A DNA stretch of 23,575 bases. Origin: a virus. Below the pieces are notes generated by a model. It ran no database searches. It was not told where the DNA came from and was given only the letters and a program-made list of their open reading frames with translations. The stretch is from positions 1 to 23,575 of IMG/VR virus record IMGVR_UViG_3300050821_004771; one strand, 5' to 3'. A program made the position numbers and the translations under genes. How positions within the stretch are numbered: position 1 is the first letter of the stretch; each line of letters starts with the position of its first letter. Below are positions 1 to 6,835 of the stretch, one piece after another.

Positions 1-1
1 A

Positions 2-97
2 GATGCTGCCCGCCGTAACATTGAGAAAGCCCTTGAAAAGCGGTGGCCAGGACGAAAGTATACCGGACGGATCGCCAAGAGAAGGAAGATCAAGTGA
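2..97 (+). CDS. C-terminal end of an unidentified gene (partial)
   Basis: An open frame enters from the left edge and ends in TGA, giving 31 residues rich in Lys and Arg (ending KRRKIK). Its stop overlaps the GTG start of the next gene in a GTGA junction, the coupling used throughout this operon, which is the main reason to believe it is real. The basic tail suggests contact with nucleic acid or membrane, but the fragment is too short for a function. Confidence 0.55.
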   Translation, partial: DAARRNIEKALEKRWPGRKYTGRIAKRRKIK

Positions 98-717
98 CCG
101 ACCTCTTCTTCAGAGTGGCCCCGAGAGACGGAGTGAGAGAAGCCATTGCTATTGCCTGCTTCAGGAGATGGAAAAGCGACCCTCTGGTTAATCTTAGGTT
201 GATCGGTGCCAGCGAGATAGCGCTACACAAGGTGTTCCAGCCCATAGAGATCAGTTTGCCAGAAGAGAACTTCCACTTCGCCAGCAGACAGTGGGCGGAC
301 GATCACGCGGAGACAGAACCCTACTTTTTAGTTGACGACGACGAGATGCCACTGGGAGCGGATTGGGTCGAACATGCGGTCAATCTGTGGAGACTGTACA
401 ACTCCGACCGGAAGTACGTGATGATGGTCGGCAGGCCCATGCTCACAGTGGAAGATGTGGCGAGACACCACGAGAGGCTACGCAATTCCAGGCAAGAAGT
501 AGAGGAAATGTCGTATTGGTGGGGATGCCCCTATATGAGTTACCAGGGAGCAGTGCCTTACGGGACGATGAACGGGAGAGCGGATCAGCAGGACCCTACT
601 GTGGAAGCGTGGGCTAAAGCGAATGGCAAGAAACAAGCCCTTTGTATGAGACTGTATTACAACCATTTTGGACTGAGTTTCTCACAAGTTCAGCCGTCAC
701 TATACGGAAGGTTTTAA
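94..717 (+). CDS. Small GT-A-like glycosyltransferase
   Basis: A 207-residue protein. Residues 77-90 hold a hydrophobic strand followed by an acidic triplet (PYFLVDDDEMP), which resembles the DXD metal and nucleotide-sugar binding site of GT-A glycosyltransferases. The upstream 'REAIAIACFRRW' stretch and the order of elements fit a short GT2-like domain, although the protein is shorter than most. I chose GTG at 94 over an upstream GTG at 43 because 94 has a ribosome site (AAGGAAG, 5 bases away) and forms a GTGA overlap with the previous gene. Its stop overlaps the ATG of the large fusion glycosyltransferase, so the two are probably co-translated and act on the same glycan. Acceptor and donor sugar are unknown. 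The family call rests on motif and context. Confidence 0.65.
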   Translation: MTDLFFRVAPRDGVREAIAIACFRRWKSDPLVNLRLIGASEIALHKVFQPIEISLPEENFHFASRQWADDHAETEPYFLVDDDEMPLGADWVEHAVNLWRLYNSDRKYVMMVGRPMLTVEDVARHHERLRNSRQEVEEMSYWWGCPYMSYQGAVPYGTMNGRADQQDPTVEAWAKANGKKQALCMRLYYNHFGLSFSQVQPSLYGRF

Positions 718-2732
718 TGCGGCCTCTGTATACCATCGCCATTCCGGTGTTCAATCATCTCCATTTGACTAAGAAATGCCTGGAGAGTCTGAAGATCAGC
801 AAAGGGATTGGTAGAGCAGAGATCATTGTGGTGAACGACGCCAGTACGGACGAGAACGCCACCGCTGATTATCTGAACACTGCCGGGGTTGGCGTAATTA
901 CCCTGGAACAGAACTCCGGCCTGGGGAGGTGTCTCGATAAAGCGCTGGAATTTGCCCATGCACCGTACTTCGTCACGTTGAACAACGATGTGGAGATCCT
1001 GTGCCCCGACTGGCTGGAGATGATGCGGGAACAATTTGTGAACGATCCCAAGATGGCTTTGGTGGGAATACAGGCGGCGGATGTGTGCGGGAGCATTGAT
1101 GCGAACGGGCGTGGTTACCAAGGCGCTTCGTTTGAGTATGTGGAAGGCGCGGTGATGATGGGACGAACATCGCTGCTCAGACGAATTGAAGGAGGGCTGT
1201 TCGATCCTGAATACAGATTCGCCTACTTTGAGGACAACGACCTGAGCCTGAGAGTAAGGAAGATGGGGTACCACATAGGGAAAGTGCCTGCGGCTGTCCG
1301 ACACAAGCGCTGCGGGACGATGGGAACGGTGATCCAGCAAGGAGTGGATGTGGATGGGTTCCACCGGATCAACGAGGAGACTTATAAGAAGCGGTGGGGA
1401 AGGTACATCAAGTGCCGTAACTTCACAGAGAGCTGGGGGATTCAAAGGAGCGGTGCAAACGGTGACGTGCTGTTCCTGACTCCTATCCTACGGGAGATCA
1501 AGAAACAAAACGCAGAAGCAATCGTCTCCGTATACACCAATTGCAGAGAAGTGCTGGCAGATAATCCCGACTGCTACGCTCCCCTGACTCCCATCGGACC
1601 ACCGGACGCTTACGATCACTGGATTAACCTCGATGGAGCTTACGAATCCCGAACGGGAATGCACATTATAGAAGCCTACCAAGAAGTGAGCGGAGTATCG
1701 ACGGACGACTGGAGATTGCACTTGTATCCCGGCGAGGAAGCTAGAAAATGGGTCAAGGAAACCGTTTGGAAGGAACCATACGCGGTCATTCACCCACACA
1801 TTGGACAACCGTGGATGGGAAGGAATCCCAATACCAAATTCATGTGGAGAGTGGCCACTTGGCTTAAGGAAAGAGGATGGAAGGTAGTGCTGTTAGGAAC
1901 CGCGTACACTCCAGGGATACCCTGCGATCTCAATTTGCAGGGAAAGACCACGTTACGGCAAGCGGCTTCTTTGGTGGAGGGAGCGGGACTATTTTTCGGA
2001 GTGGACAGCGCCCTGATGAACTTTGCACAGGCTAGTTTGATCCCCACTGTAGGGATATTCGGGGCCATGAACTATAAGAATATACTCCTGCCGTTCCCGT
2101 TCGTGAAAGCGTTGACAGCCAAACCAATGGAATGCGGGTGTCTGGGATGCCACACTGTTTATGCCGAGAGACCCAAGGGGAGCCCTGGCAGATGCATCCG
2201 AGAACGGGGCGACGTGTGCATGGACAGACTGAGAGAAGAAGACGCGGTCAAAGCGATTGAACAGGTGCTCGGTGCCAAGGAGTTGTACAAAGAGACGAGC
2301 AAGATCAGAGCGAGAGTCCTGCCGTTCTGTCAGGGGAAAGGGATTGATATTGGCTGCGGGAGAGACCCACTGACCGACGACTGTGTGGCTTACGACGATG
2401 ACCCATGGCCGGAAGTCACTATGCGAGGGGATGCCAGAAGGATTCCGATTAGCGATGGGACGTTCGACTGGGTCTATTCCAGTCATTGCATCGAGGACTT
2501 GGACGACACCGAAGCAGTGCTCAAAGAATGGGTGAGGATACTGAAGAAGGGTGGCAAGCTAATCGTAGTAACACCATGTCCAGACCTTTTTACTGGGTTC
2601 AACAAAGAACATGTTTGGCCGGGGTTCACACCAGATGAGTTGTCACAATTTGTGCGGAACGCTGGATGTATGCCAGAAATCAGTGACGTGTGGGCCGACT
2701 ATTCTACGGTTGTAGTGGCGAGGAAACTGTGA
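717..2732 (+). CDS. Three-domain fusion: GT2 glycosyltransferase, GT9-like glycosyltransferase, SAM methyltransferase
   Basis: A 671-residue multidomain glycan enzyme. Residues 1-245 are a GT2 domain: start 'YTIAIPVFN', nucleotide-binding 'VVNDAST' (38-44), a DXD-like 'LNNDVE' (88-93) and the acidic catalytic stretch 'FEDNDLSLRVRKMGY' (171-185). Residues 247-515 resemble GT9 (heptosyltransferase) proteins: 'GDVLFLTPILRE' (249-260), the central 'AVIHPHIG' strand, and 'GVDSALMNFAQAS..PTVGIFG' (428-449). Residues 535-671 are a class I methyltransferase with 'GIDIGCGRD' (542-550, SAM-binding loop) and 'GTFDWVYSSHCIEDL' (581-595). The ATG at 717 forms TAATG with the upstream stop and has a GGAAGG site. 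The likely job is successive sugar addition and methyl capping of a surface glycan; substrates are unknown. No frameshift is needed: all three domains lie in one frame. Confidence 0.88.
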   Translation: MRPLYTIAIPVFNHLHLTKKCLESLKISKGIGRAEIIVVNDASTDENATADYLNTAGVGVITLEQNSGLGRCLDKALEFAHAPYFVTLNNDVEILCPDWLEMMREQFVNDPKMALVGIQAADVCGSIDANGRGYQGASFEYVEGAVMMGRTSLLRRIEGGLFDPEYRFAYFEDNDLSLRVRKMGYHIGKVPAAVRHKRCGTMGTVIQQGVDVDGFHRINEETYKKRWGRYIKCRNFTESWGIQRSGANGDVLFLTPILREIKKQNAEAIVSVYTNCREVLADNPDCYAPLTPIGPPDAYDHWINLDGAYESRTGMHIIEAYQEVSGVSTDDWRLHLYPGEEARKWVKETVWKEPYAVIHPHIGQPWMGRNPNTKFMWRVATWLKERGWKVVLLGTAYTPGIPCDLNLQGKTTLRQAASLVEGAGLFFGVDSALMNFAQASLIPTVGIFGAMNYKNILLPFPFVKALTAKPMECGCLGCHTVYAERPKGSPGRCIRERGDVCMDRLREEDAVKAIEQVLGAKELYKETSKIRARVLPFCQGKGIDIGCGRDPLTDDCVAYDDDPWPEVTMRGDARRIPISDGTFDWVYSSHCIEDLDDTEAVLKEWVRILKKGGKLIVVTPCPDLFTGFNKEHVWPGFTPDELSQFVRNAGCMPEISDVWADYSTVVVARKL

Positions 2733-2914
2733 AACAGCAACCGGATATGACTTGGGCTCTACCGATTTTCGTTCTATTTGCTATAGGAATATGTCTAATC
2801 GTTGCTCAGGGCATAATCACTATCTACTGTATTACCAAGAGAGAACACGGAAAAAGAGCATCTAAATTGCTGGAATTTTGGGCTGGATATGACAAGGAGC
2901 AAAGAGAATCGTGA
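2729..2914 (+). CDS. Small single-pass membrane protein
   Basis: A 61-residue protein starting at a GTG that overlaps the fusion gene stop (GTGA), with AGGAAA just upstream. Residues 8-32 form one strong hydrophobic helix (ALPIFVLFAIGICLIVAQG onward), followed by a basic and acidic cytoplasmic-type tail ending in KEQRES. It ends in a GTGA overlap with the methyltransferase gene. Its place between glycan enzymes suggests it could tether them or the glycan machinery to the membrane, but this is inference. No family recognised. Confidence 0.7.
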   Translation: MKQQPDMTWALPIFVLFAIGICLIVAQGIITIYCITKREHGKRASKLLEFWAGYDKEQRES

Positions 2915-4074
2915 ACTCTTGCCGAAGCTGCGGGAGCCCGACTGAACACGTTTTATCACTCGGGGAGATGCCGCTGGCTAACCATCTGCTCGCCTATCCC
3001 AGCGAGAGCTATAAGAAGTATCCGCTGGACCTGATGTTCTGCCCTAGTTGCAAGTTAGGGCAACTAAGAGATCAGGTCGATCCCGGACTAATGTTTGAGG
3101 AATATGTCTACTACTCTAGCGTCAATGGACCGACCGTAGAAAGCGCCAAAGCACTAGTCACTAACCCTTCTATTACCCAAGTGTTCCTAAATAAGATCCC
3201 GGACACCGCAGACGGGAACATTCTCGTCGCGGAGATCGGATCAAACGACGGTTATCTGTTGCAACACTACGCAAAGTATTCGATACCTGTGTTGGGGGTT
3301 GATCCGGCCAAGGGACCGGCCAATGCAGCGGCACTCAAGGGAATACCCACAGTGCAGGACTACTTCACACTCAAACTGGCTCGCACTCTACCGAAAGCCG
3401 ATGTGATTTATGCCCATAACGTGCTGGCTCATGTGCAGGACTTAAACGACTTCGTGGCTGGGATAGCGGAGATGCTAAAACCGGACGGGGTAGTAGTGAT
3501 TGAGGTTCCCTATCTGGGAGATATGCTGGACAAAGGAACTTGGGACCTTTGTTACCATGAGCACAATTACTACTTCTCCGTCCACGCTGCATTCATCCTA
3601 TTTGCCAGACACAACCTATTTCTCAATAAGGTTGAGAGGATTCCATCCCACGGCGGGTCGCTGAGAATGTTCCTCGGTAACAGTGAATTTAGAGGATTCA
3701 CCTGTGTCGAAGAACAGTTCGACTTCGATAGGTTGCGAGATGAGATAGTTCAGCAGACCAATGCTCTATTCGATTTTATAAGAGATACAAGAGTGCAAGT
3801 CTGGGGTTTCGGCGCGGCGGCCAAAGCAACTGCGATGCTGTATTACTGCGGAATTTGTGATGACCTTATACCTAAAATAGCCGATTCCACTCCAGCCAAA
3901 ATCGGTAAGTTTATACCAGGAACTGGTGTTCGCATTGTTCATACAGACGAATGGTTACAGGAACAGCCGAAGTACACCTGCATATTCGCTTGGAACTACG
4001 AAGAGGAGATCAGAAAGAAATACCAAGGGGGGTACAAAGGGACTTTCTTCACTCCCTATAAGCTGCCGCAATGA
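2911..4074 (+). CDS. Sugar C-methyltransferase-like enzyme (zinc-binding N-terminus, class I MTase)
   Basis: A 387-residue protein with the three-part plan of deoxysugar C-methyltransferases (TylC3/NovU type). A zinc-binding N-terminal domain has Cys4, Cys7, Cys44 and Cys47, with 'SLGEMPLANHLL' between them. The class I SAM domain has 'VAEIGSNDGYL' (106-116) and acidic 'GVDPA' (129-133). The conserved catalytic-type 'YHEHNYYFS' lies at 215-223, and a C-terminal Rossmann-like part begins 'VWGFGAAAKATAM' (297-309). In characterised relatives the enzyme methylates a nucleotide-linked keto-sugar carbon. The length matches the family. It starts at GTG in a GTGA overlap with AAGGAG upstream. Together with the two glycosyltransferase genes it indicates synthesis of an unusual methylated sugar. 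The exact substrate cannot be read from sequence. Confidence 0.88.
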   Translation: MNSCRSCGSPTEHVLSLGEMPLANHLLAYPSESYKKYPLDLMFCPSCKLGQLRDQVDPGLMFEEYVYYSSVNGPTVESAKALVTNPSITQVFLNKIPDTADGNILVAEIGSNDGYLLQHYAKYSIPVLGVDPAKGPANAAALKGIPTVQDYFTLKLARTLPKADVIYAHNVLAHVQDLNDFVAGIAEMLKPDGVVVIEVPYLGDMLDKGTWDLCYHEHNYYFSVHAAFILFARHNLFLNKVERIPSHGGSLRMFLGNSEFRGFTCVEEQFDFDRLRDEIVQQTNALFDFIRDTRVQVWGFGAAAKATAMLYYCGICDDLIPKIADSTPAKIGKFIPGTGVRIVHTDEWLQEQPKYTCIFAWNYEEEIRKKYQGGYKGTFFTPYKLPQ

Positions 4075-4325
4075 TCGACCTAATCGCAGTCGAAGAGGCT
4101 TACCAGAAAATTTGCTACGGGTATTCGGAGCCGGATGAGATGAGATTGAACGTACAGACTGCCAGTGAGATGCACGTTCAGGCCAATTCCAAGTTTAATA
4201 ATGCCACAGTGATTGTGGACCGGAACCTACTGGATGGCGAGATCGTATTAGTGAATAACAAGATCAAAGAGAACCCGCCGTACCCATTGGAAGAGAAGCA
4301 CTGGATGTCCCGAGTGACGATATGA
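4071..4325 (+). CDS. Hypothetical small protein of the glycan operon
   Basis: An 84-residue soluble protein starting in an ATGA overlap with the methyltransferase stop. It looks like a helix (residues 3-17) followed by beta strands (24-58) and a short charged end. No cysteines in a zinc pattern and no membrane segment are present. I do not recognise a family. It is kept as real because both its ends form 4-base overlaps with neighbours, as in the rest of the operon. Confidence 0.68.
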   Translation: MIDLIAVEEAYQKICYGYSEPDEMRLNVQTASEMHVQANSKFNNATVIVDRNLLDGEIVLVNNKIKENPPYPLEEKHWMSRVTI

Positions 4326-4459
4326 GGTACGGTGTGAGGAAGGTCCAGATGGACTGGAAACCGATTACCGAGTGGCTGGATGACAAATATCGATTCCTGA
4401 TGCTCGGTGCCATGGCCATCGAACTCATCCTGTTAAGCTGGATCGCGTGGAAAGCGTGA
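4322..4459 (+). CDS. Tiny single-pass membrane protein
   Basis: A 45-residue open frame in ATGA overlap with the gene before it. The N-terminal half is charged (MRYGVRKVQMDWKP, then EWLDDKYR) and the C-terminal half is one hydrophobic helix (FLMLGAMAIELILLSWIAW, residues 25-43). It resembles the other small membrane proteins in this operon in size, not in sequence. The role is unknown; it could anchor a glycan enzyme or be an unrelated phage membrane protein. Confidence 0.6.
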   Translation: MRYGVRKVQMDWKPITEWLDDKYRFLMLGAMAIELILLSWIAWKA

Positions 4460-4470
4460 GGAGCCAAGAG

Positions 4471-4629
4471 ATGCCGGAAGACCGTGGAGTAGTGGTTACT
4501 CTGTGGAAGTTCTCGTGGAGAGAACGGTTGCAACTGGCGCTGGCCGGTAGACTGTACCTAACCGTGGCCACGTTAAATCAGCCGCTGCAACCAGTCCAGA
4601 TAACCTTAGATAAGCCGAAGCTCCAATGA
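4471..4629 (+). CDS. Conserved-looking small phage protein
   Basis: A 52-residue protein with the pattern 'LWKFSWRERLQLALAGRLYL' followed by a Thr/Pro/Gln-rich end with 'PLQPVQI'. I recall very short proteins of this pattern recurring in unrelated phages, with no known function. The ATG at 4471 is preceded by GAGGAG with 7 bases spacing. An in-frame GTG at 4456 would give a GTGA overlap with the previous gene and add five residues, but has a poor ribosome site. Its stop overlaps the next ATG. Confidence 0.68.
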   Translation: MPEDRGVVVTLWKFSWRERLQLALAGRLYLTVATLNQPLQPVQITLDKPKLQ

Positions 4630-4814
4630 GCCAATGCTGGGTGGATGGAGATGGTAAATCCTCTAGGGCGCACAAAGACCATCGGGGAACTTATGACGGA
4701 CGCGAACAGGATTTCTGCTCGCGCTGCGGTAGACCAATTGGACTGCTCAATGGATTCTATAGAACGGGCCAGAAAGTCGCTGCGACTGTACCAAAAGCAT
4801 CTGGAAAGGACTAA
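4626..4814 (+). CDS. Possible small zinc-binding protein (competing frame)
   Basis: A 62-residue frame starting in an ATGA overlap with the gene before it. It has Cys4, His16, His19 and a 'DFCSRCGRPI' knuckle (Cys31, Cys34), which looks like a small zinc site. Its TAA lies 4 bases before an ATG at 4819 that has a strong ribosome site. That arrangement argues it is translated. Against it, the frame of the following gene is also open from 4645 and would overlap this one for 170 bases if that start were used. Only one of the two readings is likely to dominate. Confidence 0.5.
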   Translation: MSQCWVDGDGKSSRAHKDHRGTYDGREQDFCSRCGRPIGLLNGFYRTGQKVAATVPKASGKD

Positions 4815-4818
4815 CGAA

Positions 4819-5136
4819 ATGAGCCTATTTGACAGAGCCCAAAAGAAGCGGAAAGAAGCCGACCGAGTGGTAGATCTAGCAGTAGAAGAGAACTTCAAAA
4901 CATCGCCTCCACAGCAGCCAGTCGAAATAACGATGGTTGAGAAGTTACGCCGCAGACGCCAGGACAAGGTTCAGTTGGCCAACCAACTGGACGAGGACAT
5001 CATGGCACTGGATCACGAGATTACGTGGTTGGAACGTCACCCCGGCAGTGAGTACGTTATAAAAGAGTTCGTTCGCCGACATGAAGAAGAGGTCGAGAAG
5101 GCAAAGTTAGATCGGCCCACCCCTCCACGGTACTAA
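4819..5136 (+). CDS. Charged coiled-coil protein, last gene of the glycan operon
   Basis: From ATG 4819 (GGAAAGGA, 8 bases upstream) the protein has 105 residues. It is highly charged and mostly helical, with a likely coiled coil over the first 30 residues and again over 'MVEKLRRRRQDKVQLANQLD' to 'EEVEKAK'. The frame is open further upstream to ATG 4645 (163 residues), adding another helical stretch, but no ribosome site is seen there and it would overlap the small zinc-type frame. No family recognised. The stop codon lies inside a hairpin (5129-5160) that may end the operon. Confidence 0.7.
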   Translation: MSLFDRAQKKRKEADRVVDLAVEENFKTSPPQQPVEITMVEKLRRRRQDKVQLANQLDEDIMALDHEITWLERHPGSEYVIKEFVRRHEEEVEKAKLDRPTPPRY

Positions 5137-5160
5137 CTCGCCCGCTTCGCGGTCAGTACC
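5129..5160 (+). terminator. Hairpin at the end of the glycan operon
   Basis: Outer arms GGTACT and AGTACC enclose an inner CCGC-TTC-GCGG stem, and the whole overlaps the stop codon of the last gene. The inner part reads GCGAAGC on the other strand, a sequence known for an unusually stable DNA mini-hairpin. No T-run follows on the plus strand, so a classical rho-independent terminator is not shown; it may act as an mRNA end stabiliser. Confidence 0.4.
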
Positions 5161-5261
5161 TCCTCCCCCGAAGCTGACTCCTGCCCCTACTGTTGACCAG
5201 CCGACTTGACAAGCTATGCTAGACTGGACGGGTAGGCGGGCGGGAATAGATATCAATACAC

Positions 5262-5377
5262 TGGCCGGAACCACTGACCCACCGTACCAATAACCAAGCG
5301 GCTTACTAGTAGAACATATCCAGACACCCGGTGGGTGTCGCGCTCCCTCGCTACTTCCCTCGCTTTGGTTCCGGCCA
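5262..5377. repeat. 12-bp perfect inverted repeat (TGGCCGGAACCA / TGGTTCCGGCCA)
   Basis: Two perfect 12-base inverted copies, at 5262-5273 and 5366-5377, lie 92 bases apart in the gene-free region. The gap holds GC-rich sequence with two TCCCTCGCT copies. This could be paired protein-binding sites or the ends of a structured element. Confidence 0.55.
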
Positions 5378-5512
5378 TGGCTTGACAATCGGACAAAGGG
5401 TCCCCCGAATCGCCGGAGCAATCGCCAACCGAATGCCAACTAATCGGCCAGTGCATCGGCCATTGTATCGCGTCACGATCTATCGTTCCCTCGACCAGTG
5501 CACTGACACTTG

Positions 5513-5542
5513 AGTAACCTTTCGCGAAGCGAACAGGTTACT
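5513..5542 (+). repeat. Strong hairpin with a GCGAAGC core
   Basis: AGTAACCT and AGGTTACT pair as the outer stem and TTCGC with GCGAA as the inner stem, leaving a GAA loop and one unpaired C. The centre is d(GCGAAGC), a very stable mini-hairpin. It sits at the border between the GC-rich and AT-rich halves of the gene-free region. It could be a single-strand initiation site, protein-binding cruciform or RNA end; no T-run follows. Confidence 0.55.
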
Positions 5543-5559
5543 ACATAGGAACACGTCAA

Positions 5560-5645
5560 CATTTAGACGGTCATCTAAATGCAGTACCATTGAGTTAAGG
5601 TTACACTTTGGTTAAGCATTTAGATACTTGTTTGAATGTCTAAAC
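5560..5645. repeat. CATTTAGA / TCTAAATG operator-like boxes
   Basis: CATTTAGA (5560-5567) faces TCTAAATG (5574-5581) as a perfect palindrome with a 6-base centre. A second CATTTAGA (5617-5624) faces TCTAAAC (5639-5645). Four related half-sites within 86 AT-rich bases suggest cooperative binding of a repressor or replication initiator. No cognate protein is identified. Confidence 0.5.
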
Positions 5646-5761
5646 GACTTTCTAATCTCCGGCCAGACAATTGCAATCCGTTTGCGTCGCTGTAAGTCCA
5701 ATAGATCGCGTCACGGTACTAGAACTTTAGTATCAATTTGCGAATAGTACTCTGATTCCGC

Positions 5762-5791
5762 TTGACAGGAATATATGATTATGATTACTAT
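5762..5791 (+). promoter_or_regulatory. Sigma70-type promoter for the accessory block
   Basis: A perfect TTGACA -35 box (5762-5767), an 18-base spacer and TACTAT (5786-5791) as -10. Transcription would start near 5798 and leave a leader of about 40 bases ending in AAGGAG before ATG 5838. It overlaps an in-frame upstream ATG at 5775, which argues against that start. Confidence 0.5.
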
Positions 5792-5837
5792 GATCACGTT
5801 CGATAGCAGTGCAAACCAAACGAAGGAGTCAAACGAA

Positions 5838-6251
5838 ATGGACAAGGCACGCTACCTTTACAGCGTATTAGCAAGCGCAATTCAGGCTCGCAAAACTTGT
5901 CAAGAGAGACAGAATGGCGAATGGTTCGCTACGTGGACCGCGCAAGTAAACAATCTGGTCAAAGAACTGATGCCAAGTGGCAGCGGTATCGACTGCGGGA
6001 CAAAGATTGATCTCGATGCGTCGCACGCGAAGAAATTAGTGTTCTACGCTCCGTTCCATCATATGAACGAGAATGGTTACTACGATGGTTGGACAGAACA
6101 CACTATAACAGTGACGCCATCGTTCACAGGGATAAACCTAAGAATATCGGGACGCAATCGGAACGAGATCAAAGAGTATCTGTACGAAACATTCGATTGC
6201 GCCCTGTCTCAAGAGATTACCGACGAACAGATTTTAGACTCACGGAAGTAG
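5838..6251 (+). CDS. Conserved phage/plasmid hypothetical protein
   Basis: A 137-residue protein. The start at ATG 5838 is chosen for its AAGGAG site (9 bases away); the frame extends to 5775, but that part covers the promoter. Residues 26-56 include 'NGEWFATWTAQVNNLV' and 'MPSGSGIDCGTKIDLD', followed by 'KLVFYAPFHHMNENGYYDGW' and 'ITVTPSF' then 'LRISGRNRNEIKEYL'. I recognise this pattern from accessory proteins of phages and plasmids, where no function is established. It is probably a mixed alpha/beta domain. It is first in a run of small accessory genes. Confidence 0.75.
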   Translation: MDKARYLYSVLASAIQARKTCQERQNGEWFATWTAQVNNLVKELMPSGSGIDCGTKIDLDASHAKKLVFYAPFHHMNENGYYDGWTEHTITVTPSFTGINLRISGRNRNEIKEYLYETFDCALSQEITDEQILDSRK

Positions 6252-6260
6252 CTATTGCTC

Positions 6261-6288
6261 GAACGGATTCCTAAACGGGAGTCCGTTC
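6261..6288 (+). repeat. Intercistronic hairpin (GAACGGATTC / GAGTCCGTTC)
   Basis: A 10-base-pair stem with one G-U pair and an 8-base loop lies 9 bases after the previous stop and 20 before the next ATG. No T-run follows. It is one of several such hairpins between accessory genes. Confidence 0.5.
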
Positions 6289-6307
6289 CTTGGAGTAGCT
6301 AACCAAA

Positions 6308-6430
6308 ATGAAAACGAAGCCAAAGGCCAAAGAGATACAGTGCAGATGCGGATATATTTGGACTCCCAGAGTACCGGAGCCGAAAGAGTGTCCTCGATGC
6401 AAACGAAGGTTAGACAGAGCGGGAGCGTAG
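6308..6430 (+). CDS. 40-residue zinc-ribbon protein
   Basis: The frame encodes 40 residues with 'QCRCGYIWTPRVPEPKECPRC' spacing: Cys12-x-Cys14-Gly, then Cys28-x2-Cys31. This is a rubredoxin-like or zinc-ribbon knuckle common in small phage proteins. The start ATG has GGAG 12 bases upstream. The rest is Lys/Arg rich, fitting nucleic acid binding. Its role is unknown; small ribbons of this type are often nucleic-acid or protein adaptors. Confidence 0.65.
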   Translation: MKTKPKAKEIQCRCGYIWTPRVPEPKECPRCKRRLDRAGA

Positions 6431-6483
6431 TAGCAAGCGTAGCGCCGGACGCATAATCGGCGAAGCAATCGGGAGAGGGAGCG

Positions 6484-6825
6484 ATGGGATACAGTTGCAC
6501 AAAGGATGCGGCAGACACACTCGCGGTAATCGGGAAGATGTTCGCTACAGACGGCAATCCGAACGTGCTCACGATCAGAGGCAAGCACTACTTCTTTGAA
6601 CGCGGCAGAGAGAACGAAGACGGTAGTATCACTGGAAAGCTCATGGAGATGCTACCGGGAGATTTCTGCCAAGAAGTAGGCAAGGTCAAAATCAACGCGG
6701 ATGGCAGCGTGTTTAGGTTCGCCCGGTTAAAAGTGGAAGAGATGTGCGAAGCGATGGACACCGCAAGGGACATGCAAGCTAGAAACCCGCAGCTACTTCG
6801 GCAGTGGGGGTACGGAACGATCTAG
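6484..6825 (+). CDS. Conserved accessory phage protein
   Basis: A 113-residue protein with a strong ribosome site (GGGAGAGGGAG). The order 'CTKDAADTLAVIG', then 'NVLTIRGKHYFFERGREN', 'DGSITGKLMEML' and 'SVFRFARLKVEE' recalls small accessory proteins of phages and conjugative plasmids, where the middle forms a beta sheet. No catalytic motif is seen. Like its neighbours it is separated from the next gene by a strong hairpin. Confidence 0.72.
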   Translation: MGYSCTKDAADTLAVIGKMFATDGNPNVLTIRGKHYFFERGRENEDGSITGKLMEMLPGDFCQEVGKVKINADGSVFRFARLKVEEMCEAMDTARDMQARNPQLLRQWGYGTI

Positions 6826-6835
6826 AGCGGGAGTG

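Larger units (their letters stand above)
5137..5837. other. Repeat-rich gene-free region, candidate control region or origin
   Basis: About 700 bases without a convincing gene on either strand. The left part (5137-5510) is GC-rich with many short repeats: TCCCTCG at 5345, 5357 and 5487, AATCGCC twice near 5408-5425, ATCGGCCA twice near 5442-5462, ATCGCGTCACG at 5467 and 5705, and the palindrome CAGTGCACTG at 5496. The right part (5545-5774) is AT-rich and carries CATTTAGA boxes. TTGACA occurs at 5206, 5383 and 5762, but only the last has a fair -10 partner. The change from GC-rich repeats through a hairpin to AT-rich boxes is origin-like, but no direct proof exists. Confidence 0.5.

Noticed and set aside
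714-1445. Long minus-strand frame inside the fusion glycosyltransferase gene
   Set aside because: Shadow of a strong plus-strand coding frame with three recognised domains; no ribosome site.
5193-5220. Promoter TTGACC-N16-TATGCT
   Set aside because: Plausible boxes but no plus-strand gene for more than 600 bases, so no product to explain.
5107-5439. 110-codon minus-strand frame in the repeat-rich region
   Set aside because: Starts at TTG without a ribosome site, has biased Gly/Ser/Arg composition and spans hairpins and repeats; a chance frame.
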